Part shown: piece after piece, positions 34,785-43,404 of the stretch
How positions within the stretch are numbered: position 1 is the stretch's first letter
Layout of the letters: each line of letters starts with the position of its first letter
DNA from: Micrococcales bacterium
GTDB lineage: Bacteria > Actinomycetota > Actinomycetes > Actinomycetales > Microbacteriaceae
Direction of reading: 5' to 3'
Length of the DNA: 50,291 nucleotides
Assembly (NCBI GenBank): GCA_016212425.1
Contig: JACRGJ010000054.1
Span: 1-50,291 of the forward strand
Position numbers and translations under genes: made by a program
The notes under the pieces: generated by a model
Database searches by the model: none
Seen by the model: only the letters and a program-made list of their open reading frames with translations
What the model was told of the DNA's origin: nothing

Positions 34785-35375
34785 ATGACCGACACCTGGC
34801 TCGTCGTCGGGCTCGGGAACCCCGGGCCCGGCTACGCCGCGCACCGGCACAACGTCGGCCAGATGGTGGTCGACGAGCTGGCGCGGCGCCGGGGCGCCCG
34901 CTTCGGCCGCTCGAAGGCGCACGCGGTCGTCGCGGAGGGACGCACGGCGCCCGAGGCGCCGAAGCTCGTGCTCGCGAAGCCGCTGAGCTTCATGAACGTC
35001 TCCGGGGGCCCGGTATCGCAGCTGGTGCGCTACTACGGGCTCGCCCCGGATCGGCTGATCGTCGTCCACGATGAGCTCGACATCCCCTTCGACACGGTCC
35101 GGCTGAAATCCGGCGGAGGGCACGGCGGGCACAACGGGGTGCGGGATGTCGCATCCGCTCTGGGCACCGCCGACTTCGCCCGCGTGCGCGTCGGCATCGG
35201 CCGCGCACCCGGCCGGCAGGACGCGGCGGAGTTCGTACTGAAGCCCTTCACCGCGGCCGAGCGGGCGACCCTCGACTCCCTCGTCGCGGATGCCGCGGAC
35301 GCGGTGGAGCTCGTCGTCTCGGACGGCCTCCTCGCCGCCCAGCAGCGCGTCCACGCCCCCCACGCCGAGGGCTGA
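34785..35375 (+). CDS. pth: Peptidyl-tRNA hydrolase
   Basis: Pth recycles peptidyl-tRNAs dropped by the ribosome. The 196-residue enzyme carries [21 protein letters not shown] with the catalytic His22 and its partner Asn23, [30 protein letters not shown] with the conserved Asp96, and GHNGVRDV. Complete and of normal length. It lies 18 bases after rplY, the usual actinobacterial pair, and is probably cotranscribed. Confidence 0.95.
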   Translation: MTDTWLVVGLGNPGPGYAAHRHNVGQMVVDELARRRGARFGRSKAHAVVAEGRTAPEAPKLVLAKPLSFMNVSGGPVSQLVRYYGLAPDRLIVVHDELDIPFDTVRLKSGGGHGGHNGVRDVASALGTADFARVRVGIGRAPGRQDAAEFVLKPFTAAERATLDSLVADAADAVELVVSDGLLAAQQRVHAPHAEG

Positions 35376-35503
35376 ATCCCGCCCGGCTCGACAGCGCCAC
35401 GGAACACGTGGTCCCGGTGGGGATGCGCGGGACGAGCCGCACCCTCGCCTCCCCCGGCGGAAGAGCGTCCGCGCAACCCCCGGCGGGGGTCGGAAGCCGC
35501 GGA

Positions 35504-35509
35504 TAAACT
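35504..35509 (+). promoter_or_regulatory. Leaderless -10 box of mfd (TAAACT)
   Basis: TAAACT ends seven bases before the mfd ATG. GAGGGA lies directly against the ATG, too close for a normal ribosome binding site. Confidence 0.55.
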
Positions 35510-35516
35510 CGAGGGA

Positions 35517-38500
35517 ATGGGACTGCACGCGCTGATTCCGGGGCTGTCGCACGCCCATGCCCTGTCCGACGCCCTCGCGAGCGCGCGCTCCGATGCCGAC
35601 TTCTCCCTCGTCGAGGGGATGCGCGCGCCCCTGCTCGCGGCACTGCTCGACACGCGCCGCCGCGACTCCGACGAACCGCGGGGCCAGGCGCTCCTCGCCG
35701 TGACCGCGACCAGCCGCGAGTCCGAGGCGCTGCGCGGCTCCCTCGCCGCCTACCTGCCGGATGCGCTGATCCTCTCGTTCCCCGCGTGGGAGACCCTGCC
35801 GCACGAGAGGCTGAGCCCCTCCGCCGAGACCGTCGGCACGCGGCTGCGCAGCCTCCGCCTGCTCGGGGAGTGGGCATCCGGCGCACGGGCGCAGCACGTG
35901 GTGCTCGTGGCGAGCGTCCGCGCCGCGCTGCAGCCGCTCGCCTCGGGGCTCGACCGGATCGAATCCGTCCACCTGCGGCGCGGCCAGCGCGGGATCGAGC
36001 TGGGCGCCCTCGCGGTGCGCCTGGTCGAGCTGGCGTACACCCGCGTCGACATGGTGACCCGGCGTGGCGAGTTCGCGGTGCGCGGCGGCATCGTCGACGT
36101 GTTCCCGCCGGATGCCGAGCACCCGGTGCGCGTCGACCTGTTCGGCGACGAGGTCGACGAGCTGCGGCACTTCTCCGTCGCCGACCAGCGCAGTATGGGC
36201 TCGACCGGGGCCGACCCGCAGCTCGACGCCGTGCACCTGCCCCCGAGCCGGGAGCTGCTGCTGACGGATGCCGTGCGCCAGCGGGCGCGGGAACTGCAGC
36301 ACGAGTTCCCCACCCTGGCGCCGATCCTCGCGAAGGTGGAGGAGGGCATCCCCGCGGAGGGCATGGAGGCGCTCGCCCCCGTTCTGCTGCCCGAGCTGGT
36401 GCCGCTCACCGCCTACCTCCCCGCGGATGCCGCGGTGGCGTTGCTCTCGCCCGAGCGGATCGCGAGTCGCGCGAAGGATCTGGTCGACACCGACCGGGAG
36501 TTCCTGGACGCGGCGTGGGGCGCGGCGACCGCGGGGGCGGATGCGCCCATCGACCTCGGCCGCACCTTCCGGGAGGGGCTCGCCGCCGGCAGCTTCCTCA
36601 CCGTCGGCAGCCTGAAGCAGGGCGCCGAGGGCCGCACCTGGTGGACGCTCTCGCCGTTCGGCGACGCCGACACGATCCGCGTGCCCGCGGATGCGGTGCC
36701 GAGTTTCGCGGGCCAGGCGTCGGGCGCCGCCGACCACGTCGCGCAGCTGCTCCGCGAGGGCTGGCGCGTCGTCGTCACCGCCGGCGGCACGGGCCTCCTG
36801 GAGCGGGCGCAGCAGGTGCTCGCCGACCGGGAGGCGGGCGCCCGCATCCTGACCGAGCCGCTGACCGGATCCGCGGAGCCCACCGCGCAACTCGTGCAGG
36901 CCTCGATCGAGGCGGGCTTCCAGCTGCCCGGCGACGACGGCGGCCCGGGGCTCGCCGTGCTCTCCGAGGCGGAGTTCTACGGCCGCGCCGCCGGCATCGA
37001 CACCGGCCGGGCGAAGAAGCTCGCCAGCCGGCGGAAGAACGTCGTCGACCCGCTGCAGCTGAGGGCCGGGGATTACGTCGTGCACCAGACCCACGGCATC
37101 GGCCGCTTCGTCGAGCTGATCCAGCGGGAGGTCTCCTCGGGGCAGCGCGCGCCGCGCGGGCCGCTCGGCACCAGCGTCACCAGCACGAAGGTGACCCGGG
37201 AGTATCTCGTGATCGAGTACGCGCCCTCCAAGCGCGGGCATCCCGGCGACCGGCTCTCGGTGCCGACCGACCAGCTCGATCAGCTCACCCGCTACGTCGG
37301 CGGCGAGGCGCCGGCCCTGAGCAAGATGGGCGGTTCGGACTGGGCGGCCGCGAAGGGCCGCGCGCGCAAGGCGGTCCGCGACATCGCGGTGGAGCTCGTG
37401 AAGCTGTACAGCGCCCGGATGGCCAGCGCGGGCTACCAGTTCTCGAAGGACACCCCGTGGCAGCGGGAGCTGGAGGAGGCGTTCCCGTTCGTGGAGACGC
37501 CGGATCAGTTGCAGACCATCGACGAGGTGAAGGCCGACATGGAGCGGCCGATCCCGATGGATCGGCTCATCTCGGGCGACGTCGGCTACGGCAAGACCGA
37601 GATCGCGGTGCGGGCGGCGTTCAAGGCGGTGCAGGACGGCAAGCAGGTGGCGATGCTCGTCCCCACCACCCTGCTGGTGCGCCAGCACTTCGAGACGTTC
37701 CAGGAGCGTTTCGCCGGATTCCCGGTGCACCTGCGTCCGCTCAGCCGCTTCCAGTCCGCCGCGGAGTCGAAGGAGACGATCGACGGGGTCGCCCGCGGTG
37801 AGGTGGACGTCGTGATCGGCACGCACCGGCTGCTCGGCGAGGGCATCCGCTTCAAGGATCTCGGGCTCGTCATCGTCGACGAGGAGCAGCGCTTCGGGGT
37901 GGAGCACAAGGATGCGCTGAAGAAGCTGCGCACCAACGTCGACGTGCTGGCGATGAGCGCCACCCCCATCCCGCGCACGCTCGAGATGGCGGTGACCGGC
38001 ATCCGGGAGATGTCGACGCTGGCCACCCCGCCGGAGGACCGGCATCCGATCCTCACCTACGTCGGTGCGTACTCCGACAAGCAGGCGGCGGCGGCGATCC
38101 GGCGCGAGCTGCTGCGCGAGGGGCAGGTGTTCTACGTGCACAACCGCGTGCGCTCCATCACCGGCACCGCGGCGAAGCTGGCCGAGCTGGTGCCGGAGGC
38201 GCGGATCGGCATCGCGCACGGGCAGCTCGGCGAGTCCGAGCTCGAGCGGGTCATCGTCGACTTCTGGGAGAAGCGCTACGACGTGCTGGTGACGACGACG
38301 ATCATCGAGACCGGCATCGACATCGCGAATGCGAACACGCTCATCATCGACCGCGCCGACAAGTACGGGCTCAGCCAGCTGCACCAGATCCGCGGACGCG
38401 TCGGCCGGGGTCGCGAGCGCGCCTACGCGTACTTCCTCTACGACGCCGACACGCCCCTCACCGAGCTGGCGCAGGACCGGCTGGAGACGATCGCCGCGAA

Positions 38501-39143
38501 CAACGAGCTGGGCGGCGGTATGCAGATCGCGTTGAAAGACCTGGAGATCCGCGGCGCGGGCAACCTGCTCGGCGGCGAGCAGTCGGGCCACATCGCCGGC
38601 GTCGGCTTCGACCTGTACCTGCGGATGATCGGCGAGGCGGTCGCGGCGTTCCGTGGCGACGTCGCGGAGGGTCAGACCGAGCTGCGCCTGGAGTTGCCGG
38701 TGGAGGCGCACATCCCGGAGCACTACATCGCCAGCGAGCGGCTGCGGTTGGAGGCGTACCAGAAGCTCTCGACCGCGGCGGCGCCGTCCTCCGACGACGA
38801 TGCGCTCGACGCCGTGGTCGAGGAGCTCACCGACCGCTACGGCGAGCCGCCGGCGCCGGTGCTGACGCTCGTGTCGGTGTCACGCCTGCGCCGCCGGGCC
38901 CAGAAGGCGATCCTCTCGGAGGTGGTCGCCGCCGCGGGGCGACTCCGGGTCGGGCCGGCGGATCTTCCCGATTCGATCCAGGTGCGCCTGCAGCGCCTGT
39001 ACCCGGGCGCGAAGCTGTTCGCCCAGGCTAACACGATCGCGGTCCCGGTGCCCGAGGGTCTCGCCGATGCCGACCTGGTCACCTGGGTGGGCGACCTGCT
39101 CGGCGCGATCTTCCCCGTGAAGGAGCCCGCGCCGGCCGGCTGA
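35517..39143 (+). CDS. mfd: Transcription-repair coupling factor
   Basis: Mfd removes RNA polymerase stalled at DNA lesions and recruits UvrA. The 1208-residue protein shows the UvrB-homology N-terminus (SFPAWETLPHERLSP; RRGEFAVRGGIVDVFPPDAEHPVRVD), the polymerase-interaction domain (LQLRAGDYVVHQTHGIGRF, about 516-600) and the RecG-like translocase. Walker A is GDVGYGKT (687-694) and the DEEQ box is 788-791; QLHQIRGRVGRGRERAYAYF is motif VI and the TRG motif follows. The C-terminal UvrA-occluding domain is complete. Full length for the family. Confidence 0.97.
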   Translation: MGLHALIPGLSHAHALSDALASARSDADFSLVEGMRAPLLAALLDTRRRDSDEPRGQALLAVTATSRESEALRGSLAAYLPDALILSFPAWETLPHERLSPSAETVGTRLRSLRLLGEWASGARAQHVVLVASVRAALQPLASGLDRIESVHLRRGQRGIELGALAVRLVELAYTRVDMVTRRGEFAVRGGIVDVFPPDAEHPVRVDLFGDEVDELRHFSVADQRSMGSTGADPQLDAVHLPPSRELLLTDAVRQRARELQHEFPTLAPILAKVEEGIPAEGMEALAPVLLPELVPLTAYLPADAAVALLSPERIASRAKDLVDTDREFLDAAWGAATAGADAPIDLGRTFREGLAAGSFLTVGSLKQGAEGRTWWTLSPFGDADTIRVPADAVPSFAGQASGAADHVAQLLREGWRVVVTAGGTGLLERAQQVLADREAGARILTEPLTGSAEPTAQLVQASIEAGFQLPGDDGGPGLAVLSEAEFYGRAAGIDTGRAKKLASRRKNVVDPLQLRAGDYVVHQTHGIGRFVELIQREVSSGQRAPRGPLGTSVTSTKVTREYLVIEYAPSKRGHPGDRLSVPTDQLDQLTRYVGGEAPALSKMGGSDWAAAKGRARKAVRDIAVELVKLYSARMASAGYQFSKDTPWQRELEEAFPFVETPDQLQTIDEVKADMERPIPMDRLISGDVGYGKTEIAVRAAFKAVQDGKQVAMLVPTTLLVRQHFETFQERFAGFPVHLRPLSRFQSAAESKETIDGVARGEVDVVIGTHRLLGEGIRFKDLGLVIVDEEQRFGVEHKDALKKLRTNVDVLAMSATPIPRTLEMAVTGIREMSTLATPPEDRHPILTYVGAYSDKQAAAAIRRELLREGQVFYVHNRVRSITGTAAKLAELVPEARIGIAHGQLGESELERVIVDFWEKRYDVLVTTTIIETGIDIANANTLIIDRADKYGLSQLHQIRGRVGRGRERAYAYFLYDADTPLTELAQDRLETIAANNELGGGMQIALKDLEIRGAGNLLGGEQSGHIAGVGFDLYLRMIGEAVAAFRGDVAEGQTELRLELPVEAHIPEHYIASERLRLEAYQKLSTAAAPSSDDDALDAVVEELTDRYGEPPAPVLTLVSVSRLRRRAQKAILSEVVAAAGRLRVGPADLPDSIQVRLQRLYPGAKLFAQANTIAVPVPEGLADADLVTWVGDLLGAIFPVKEPAPAG

Positions 39144-39252
39144 CCCGGCCCGCGTCGGCGCTCGTCCGGGCCGCGGCGCTGCCTGCCGCCCGGCGCGGCG
39201 CGAGTCCGGCGGCGGGCCCGAGCCCGGCGCTGGCGCGGGGCGTAACCCGTTG

Positions 39253-39330
39253 GTCGAGCTGGTCCGCGCGTTCGTCGGGTGATTCGCCGTCTCCGGTCTC
39301 GCGGAGGCAGGTTCCGCCCGTTTCCCCGAC
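39253..39330. repeat. Diverged 78-base direct repeat, copy 1
   Basis: Shares GGTCCGCGCGTTCGT and the end CCCCGAC with copy 2; overall about three quarters of positions match by eye. The copies start 293 bases apart. Confidence 0.75.
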
Positions 39331-39545
39331 GGAACTGCTCGCACCCCGCGGTGTCCGCCGCGGTGTCCGCCGGCGGAGTCCCGCTGAGGCATTCACCCCC
39401 TGCCGCCCGGTGCGCCGGCAGAGTGCCCGCTGATGCATTCGCCCTGCGCCGGGGGTGGACTCGGCGCGCGGGTAGTCCCGGCGCTGGACCCGCGGCAGCG
39501 CTTCCGCCCGCTGCTCGGCCGGCGTGCGCGAGCCGTCCCCGGGTC

Positions 39546-39623
39546 GCCGAGATGGTCCGCGCGTTCGTTGGGTGATCCTCCGTATCCGGCCCCGCCGCAG
39601 CAGGTCTCACCCGAATCCCCGAC
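39546..39623. repeat. Diverged 78-base direct repeat, copy 2
   Basis: Partner of 39253-39330. On the minus strand both copies can be read as similar peptides ending with ERADH/ERADQ (copies: SPNERAD and SPDERAD), but neither is part of a supported gene. Confidence 0.75.
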
Positions 39624-39868
39624 GAAGCGGTGGGAACCCCCGGTGCCCGACCGTCGGCCACCCTCTGATTCCGCCGGCGAACCGGCGGCCGTCCCCGTCG
39701 CCCGCACTGCACCAGGATTCTTACGATGCGGATGCGGGTCGTCACGGCGCGGATGCGGGTGGTCCCGGCGCGGGGCGCCGCCGGTCTCCGCTCCCGGTCC
39801 GTATCCGCTCCGCCCGTCCGCCGTCCCCCCCGGGGCCTGCGGCCGACCGAGAAGAGCCGGGCGGCGAC

Positions 39869-41290
39869 CTACCCCGCGTGCTCCTCGAGGAAGCGGTGCA
39901 GCTCCACGTCGTCCACCCCCGGGAAAGTGCCGAAGGGGAGCGGGGACAGCACGTGGGCGTGCATCCGCGCGCTCGGCCAGGCCTTCCCGGTCCAGCGGCG
40001 GGCGAGCGCCGCATCCTCCGCCGCGCGCGGGCCGTCGGACGCCGACGCATCCGCCCGCCGCGGGGTGTCGCGCCCGCGGAACCACTTCGAGTCGGCGAAG
40101 CGCACCCCGACGGTGATCGAGAAGTCGTCCGCGTCGGCGCGGCCGGTCTGCGTAGAGCACCAGAAGGTGCCGGATGCCGTGTCGGTGATCTGATGGAACT
40201 CCGTCGTGCGATTGGTCCGCTCGAACGCCGCCCGCGCCGCCCAGGCGCGCGGCACCGGCTGCCCCTCGACCGAGCCGGAGGCATCCGCGGGCAACGCGAG
40301 GTCGTCGTTCTCGTACGCCTTCACCACCGCGCCGTCGCCGGAGACCCGGAGGAAGTGCATCCGCAGCCCGATCAGCCGGGTGGCGAGGTTCGTCATCCGC
40401 ATCGCCGCCGCCTCGTGCGTCACCCCGAACGCGTCGCGGAAGTCCTCGACGGCCAGGTCGCGGCGCTTCTTCGCGTCCTCGAGGAACGCGACCGCCGCCG
40501 CACGGGGCATCAGGCACGCCGACGAGAAGTAGTTGATCTCGAGCCGCTGACGCAGGAAGTCGGCGTAGTCGACCGGGCGGCGGTGCTGCAGCACCCGGTG
40601 CGCCATCGCCTGCAGCGCGAGGGCGCGGAGGCCGTGGCCGCCCGGGATGGACGCGGGCGGGAGGTAGATCCGCTTGTTCTCCAGGTCGGTCACGGTGCGG
40701 GTCGAGTGCGGCAGGTCGGTGACGTGCAGGATCGAGAGGCCGAGGCTCGCGGCCATCACGTCGACCTCGTGGTGCGTCAGCGCTCCGCCGGCGTGGCCGG
40801 CGACGGCGAGCAGCTTCTCTGCCTCGGTCTCGATCTCGGGCAGGAAGTTCTCGCGCTCGCGGATCCAGCGGCGCAGGTCGGTGTTGGCCCGCCGCGCCTC
40901 CTCGGGCGTCGCGATCGAGGCCAGCGCGCGACGCTGCAGCTCCCGGTGCAGGGCGACCAGCGTCCGGAGCGCCGGGAGCGGCAGCGCGCGGCGGGGAACG
41001 ACGGCGGGCACGCCGGCCTCGCGCGCGACGGCGCTCTCCTGCAGGCGCGAGAGTTCCACCTCGAGGCGGCTGCGCTCGTCGGGCGGCTCGGCGGCGACGA
41101 CGTCGGCCAGCGTCATCCCCAGCGCCTGCGCGATCGCCTCGAGCTGCGACAGCCGCGGTTCGCGCCGGGCGTTCTCGAGCATCGAGAGCGCGCTGGGTGA
41201 GAGGGCGGTCGTCTCGGCCAGCTGCTGCAGCGTCATCCCGAGCGCACGGCGCCGGTGCCGCACCGTGCGGCCGATCGTCAACGCGTCCAT
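39869..41290 (-). CDS. RamB/ScfR-like regulator (XRE helix-turn-helix + ImmA/IrrE-like domain)
   Basis: The 473-residue protein starts with an XRE helix-turn-helix (IGRTVRHRRRALGMTLQQLA through LSPSALSMLENARREPRLSQ, about 6-48). The middle region (about 150-310) is an ImmA/IrrE-type fold: EINYFSSACLMPR is present, but the zinc HEXXH is degenerate (AHRVLQH), so protease activity is unlikely. The C-terminus has the extra domain of short-chain fatty acyl regulators, with a CSTQTG Cys. RamB of Corynebacterium and Mycobacterium has this design and controls acetate and glyoxylate genes. Here it is divergent from PEP carboxykinase, a gluconeogenic enzyme needed on acetate, which fits a RamB-like role. 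No leaderless box; GGGGCGG lies upstream. Confidence 0.87.
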   Translation of the reverse strand: MDALTIGRTVRHRRRALGMTLQQLAETTALSPSALSMLENARREPRLSQLEAIAQALGMTLADVVAAEPPDERSRLEVELSRLQESAVAREAGVPAVVPRRALPLPALRTLVALHRELQRRALASIATPEEARRANTDLRRWIRERENFLPEIETEAEKLLAVAGHAGGALTHHEVDVMAASLGLSILHVTDLPHSTRTVTDLENKRIYLPPASIPGGHGLRALALQAMAHRVLQHRRPVDYADFLRQRLEINYFSSACLMPRAAAVAFLEDAKKRRDLAVEDFRDAFGVTHEAAAMRMTNLATRLIGLRMHFLRVSGDGAVVKAYENDDLALPADASGSVEGQPVPRAWAARAAFERTNRTTEFHQITDTASGTFWCSTQTGRADADDFSITVGVRFADSKWFRGRDTPRRADASASDGPRAAEDAALARRWTGKAWPSARMHAHVLSPLPFGTFPGVDDVELHRFLEEHAG

Positions 41291-41314
41291 GAGCCGCCCC
41301 GTCCATCACGATGC

Positions 41315-41336
41315 GTGAAAGAGGGCCGATTTTCAC
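41315..41336. promoter_or_regulatory. Candidate operator between the RamB-like gene and pckG
   Basis: GTGAAA (41315-41320) and TTTCAC (41331-41336) form a perfect 6-base dyad with a 10-base centre, 24 bases upstream of the regulator start and 90 upstream of pckG. Likely autoregulation; control of pckG is also possible. Confidence 0.5.
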
Positions 41337-41426
41337 ATGCTCTGATCGCGGTCATGGCCCACATGCTGGCGCAACCTGTCAGAGAAGTCGATCGGTTCTG
41401 CTGATCTCATCCCGAAGGAGTCCCCG

Positions 41427-43265
41427 ATGAGCACCCTCCTGGAAGCCCCCGCCGTCACCGCCTCGCGCGGGTCGGCGTCCCTGCACGCCTGGGTCGCGCG
41501 GATGCGAGCGCTCCTGCTGCCCGAGCGTGTCGTCTGGTGCGACGGATCGGAGGCGCAGCGCGAGCTGCTGCTGGCCGAGATGGTCGACTCCGGCACGCTG
41601 CTGCCGCTCTCCGAGGAGCTGCGACCGGGATCGTTCCTCGCCCGCAGCGACCCCGACGACGTCGCGCGGCTTGAGTCGCGCACCTTCATCTGCAGTGCGC
41701 GCGAGGCGGACGCCGGGCCGAACAACATCTGGCGCGAGCCGAGCCTCATGCGGGCGGAGCTCGACGAGCGCTTCGCGGGCGTGATGCGCGGACGCACCCT
41801 CTACGTGCTGCCGTTCTCGATGGGTCCGGTCGGCGGTCCGCTCTCCCGAGTCGGCGTGCAGCTGACCGATTCGCCCTACGTCGCCGTCTCGACGGCCGTG
41901 ATGACGCGGGTGAGTGCGGAGGTCGTCGACCTCATCGAGGCGGGCGCCGACTGGGTGCCGGCGGTGCACTCCGTCGGCATGCCGCTGGTGGACGAGCGCG
42001 GCAGGCGGATCGCCGACGTGCCGTGGCCGTGCAACGAGACGAAGATCATCGCCCACTTCCCCGAGACCCGGGAGATCTGGTCGTACGGATCGGGCTACGG
42101 CGGCAACGCCATCCTGGCGAAGAAGTGCTTCGCGCTGCGGATCGCGTCGGCGATCGGCCGTGACGAGGGGTGGCTGGCCGAGCACATGCTGCTCACCCGG
42201 ATCACCTCGCCGGAGGGCCGGAGCTTCCACGTCGCCGCGGCGTTCCCGTCAGCGTGCGGGAAGACGAACTTCGCGATGATGCAGCCGAGCCTGCCGGGCT
42301 GGCGGGTGGAGATGCTCGGCGACGACATCACCTGGCTGAGTCGCGGCCCGGACGGCCGGCTGTGGGGTATGAACCCGGAGGCGGGCCTGTTCGGGGTGGC
42401 GCCCGGCACCGGCCACAGCACCAACCCGGTGGCGATGCGCACCATCGCGCAGCGGACGATCTTCACCAATGTCGCGCTCACGCCGGACGGCGACGTCTGG
42501 TGGGAGGGCATCGGCACCCCGGCGCCCGAGGGCCTGATCGACTGGCGGGGCGAGCCGTGGGACCCGGCACGCGGAGCGCCGGCGGCGCATCCGAACGCGC
42601 GCTTCACCGTGGCGCTGGAGGAGTGCCCGAGCCTCGCGGAGGACTGGGATGCCCCCCGGGGCGTGCCCATCGACGCGATCGTGCTCGGCGGTCGCCGCAG
42701 CGACACGGTGCCGCTGGTCACCGAGGCGCGGGACTGGCAGCACGGCGTGTTCCTGGGCGCGACGATGTCGAGTCAGCGCACCGCCGCGGCCGAGGGCACG
42801 GTCGGCGAGGTGCGCTTCGACCCGTTCGCAATGCAGCCGTTCTGCGGCTACGATCTCGCCGACCACTGGACCGAGTGGCTGCGCTTGGGCGAGCGCCTCG
42901 GCGCGCGAGCACCGCGGATCTTCCGGGTGAACTGGTTCCGGAGGGATGCCGACGGCCGGTTCCTCTGGCCCGGGTTCGGCGAGAACGTGCGCGTCGTGGA
43001 CTGGATGCTGCGGCGGCTGGGCGGGGAGGTGCCGGCGAGCGAGTCGGTCCTCGGGCTGGTGCCCGAGCGCCGCGACCTCGACCTCGAGGGCCGGCCTCTC
43101 CCGGCCGAGGACATCGAGGCCCGGCGCGGGGTCGACCCCGACGCCTGGTGGCGCGAGACCCAGGTGATCGAGCATCACCTCGACGGCTACGGCCTCCGCC
43201 TACCCGCGGCGCTGACCGAGGAGCTCCTCCGGCTGCGCTGCGGACTCTGGGAGCACATCCGCTGA
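41427..43265 (+). CDS. pckG: Phosphoenolpyruvate carboxykinase (GTP)
   Basis: PckG converts oxaloacetate and GTP to PEP, the first committed step of gluconeogenesis. The 612-residue enzyme has NNIWREP, RTLYVLPFSMGPVGGPLSRV, SYGSGYGGNAILAKKCFALR, the GTP loop FPSACGKTN (273-281) with the reactive Cys277, and LGDDITWL with metal ligands. GVAPGTGHSTNP and RVNWFRRDADGRFLWPGFGE follow. Full length. GAAGGAG precedes the ATG. The gene's last codons GAGCACATCCGC plus the stop recur 48 bases on, in frame. It is divergent from a RamB-like regulator. Confidence 0.96.
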   Translation: MSTLLEAPAVTASRGSASLHAWVARMRALLLPERVVWCDGSEAQRELLLAEMVDSGTLLPLSEELRPGSFLARSDPDDVARLESRTFICSAREADAGPNNIWREPSLMRAELDERFAGVMRGRTLYVLPFSMGPVGGPLSRVGVQLTDSPYVAVSTAVMTRVSAEVVDLIEAGADWVPAVHSVGMPLVDERGRRIADVPWPCNETKIIAHFPETREIWSYGSGYGGNAILAKKCFALRIASAIGRDEGWLAEHMLLTRITSPEGRSFHVAAAFPSACGKTNFAMMQPSLPGWRVEMLGDDITWLSRGPDGRLWGMNPEAGLFGVAPGTGHSTNPVAMRTIAQRTIFTNVALTPDGDVWWEGIGTPAPEGLIDWRGEPWDPARGAPAAHPNARFTVALEECPSLAEDWDAPRGVPIDAIVLGGRRSDTVPLVTEARDWQHGVFLGATMSSQRTAAAEGTVGEVRFDPFAMQPFCGYDLADHWTEWLRLGERLGARAPRIFRVNWFRRDADGRFLWPGFGENVRVVDWMLRRLGGEVPASESVLGLVPERRDLDLEGRPLPAEDIEARRGVDPDAWWRETQVIEHHLDGYGLRLPAALTEELLRLRCGLWEHIR

Positions 43266-43325
43266 ATCTTCGCGCTCGCGAGGTCTGCGCAGAGGCCTGA
43301 GCACATCCGCTGAGTCCGCGCGCTC
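43251..43325. repeat. In-frame duplication of the pckG 3' end with its stop codon
   Basis: The 27-base unit beginning GAGCACATCCGCTGA at 43251-43277 recurs at 43299-43325 with three changes. The offset is 48 bases, so reading past the first TGA leads through 15 codons to EHIR and a second TGA. Confidence 0.85.
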
Positions 43326-43335
43326 CCGCCCCCGT

Positions 43336-43402
43336 GCGGAGGGCGGAGGGCGGCGGCGGAGGGCGGCGGCGGAGGCGGAGGGCGGCGGCGGAGGCGGAGG
43401 GC
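43336..43402. repeat. GCGGAGGGC repeats copied from the recQ 3' end
   Basis: GCGGAGGGC, which within recQ (43411-43419) encodes its last Ala-Leu-Arg, recurs outside the gene at 43336, 43343, 43356, 43375 and 43394, mixed with GGCGGC units. No stop is included. Confidence 0.8.
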
Positions 43403-43404
43403 GC

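Larger units (their letters stand above)
39144..39868. other. 725-base gene-free stretch with diverged repeats
   Basis: This lies between the convergent ends of mfd and the RamB-like gene. No frame has a plausible start and protein character. It holds a 78-base direct repeat (39253-39330 and 39546-39623), a shorter repeat around CCGCTGAGGCATTC / CCGCTGATGCATTC (39381 and 39427), a doubled CGCGGTGTCCGC (39349 and 39360), and GCGGATGCGGGT twice (39727 and 39751). It may be decayed coding DNA or a nest of small repeats. Confidence 0.7.

Noticed and set aside
34134-38723. Long open frame of about 1529 codons on the minus strand across rplY, pth and mfd
   Set aside because: It is the antisense of three clear genes, His/Arg/Asp-rich with no domain. 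GC-rich DNA leaves such frames open by codon bias.
39869-41290. XRE plus ImmA/IrrE architecture as a sign of a prophage or integrative element
   Set aside because: The extra C-terminal domain and divergent pckG fit a RamB-like metabolic regulator, and no phage or integrase genes are present.
39393-41336. Minus-strand frame covering the RamB-like gene and the gap after it
   Set aside because: Arg/Ala/Pro-rich shadow in another frame; no start signal and no family motif.
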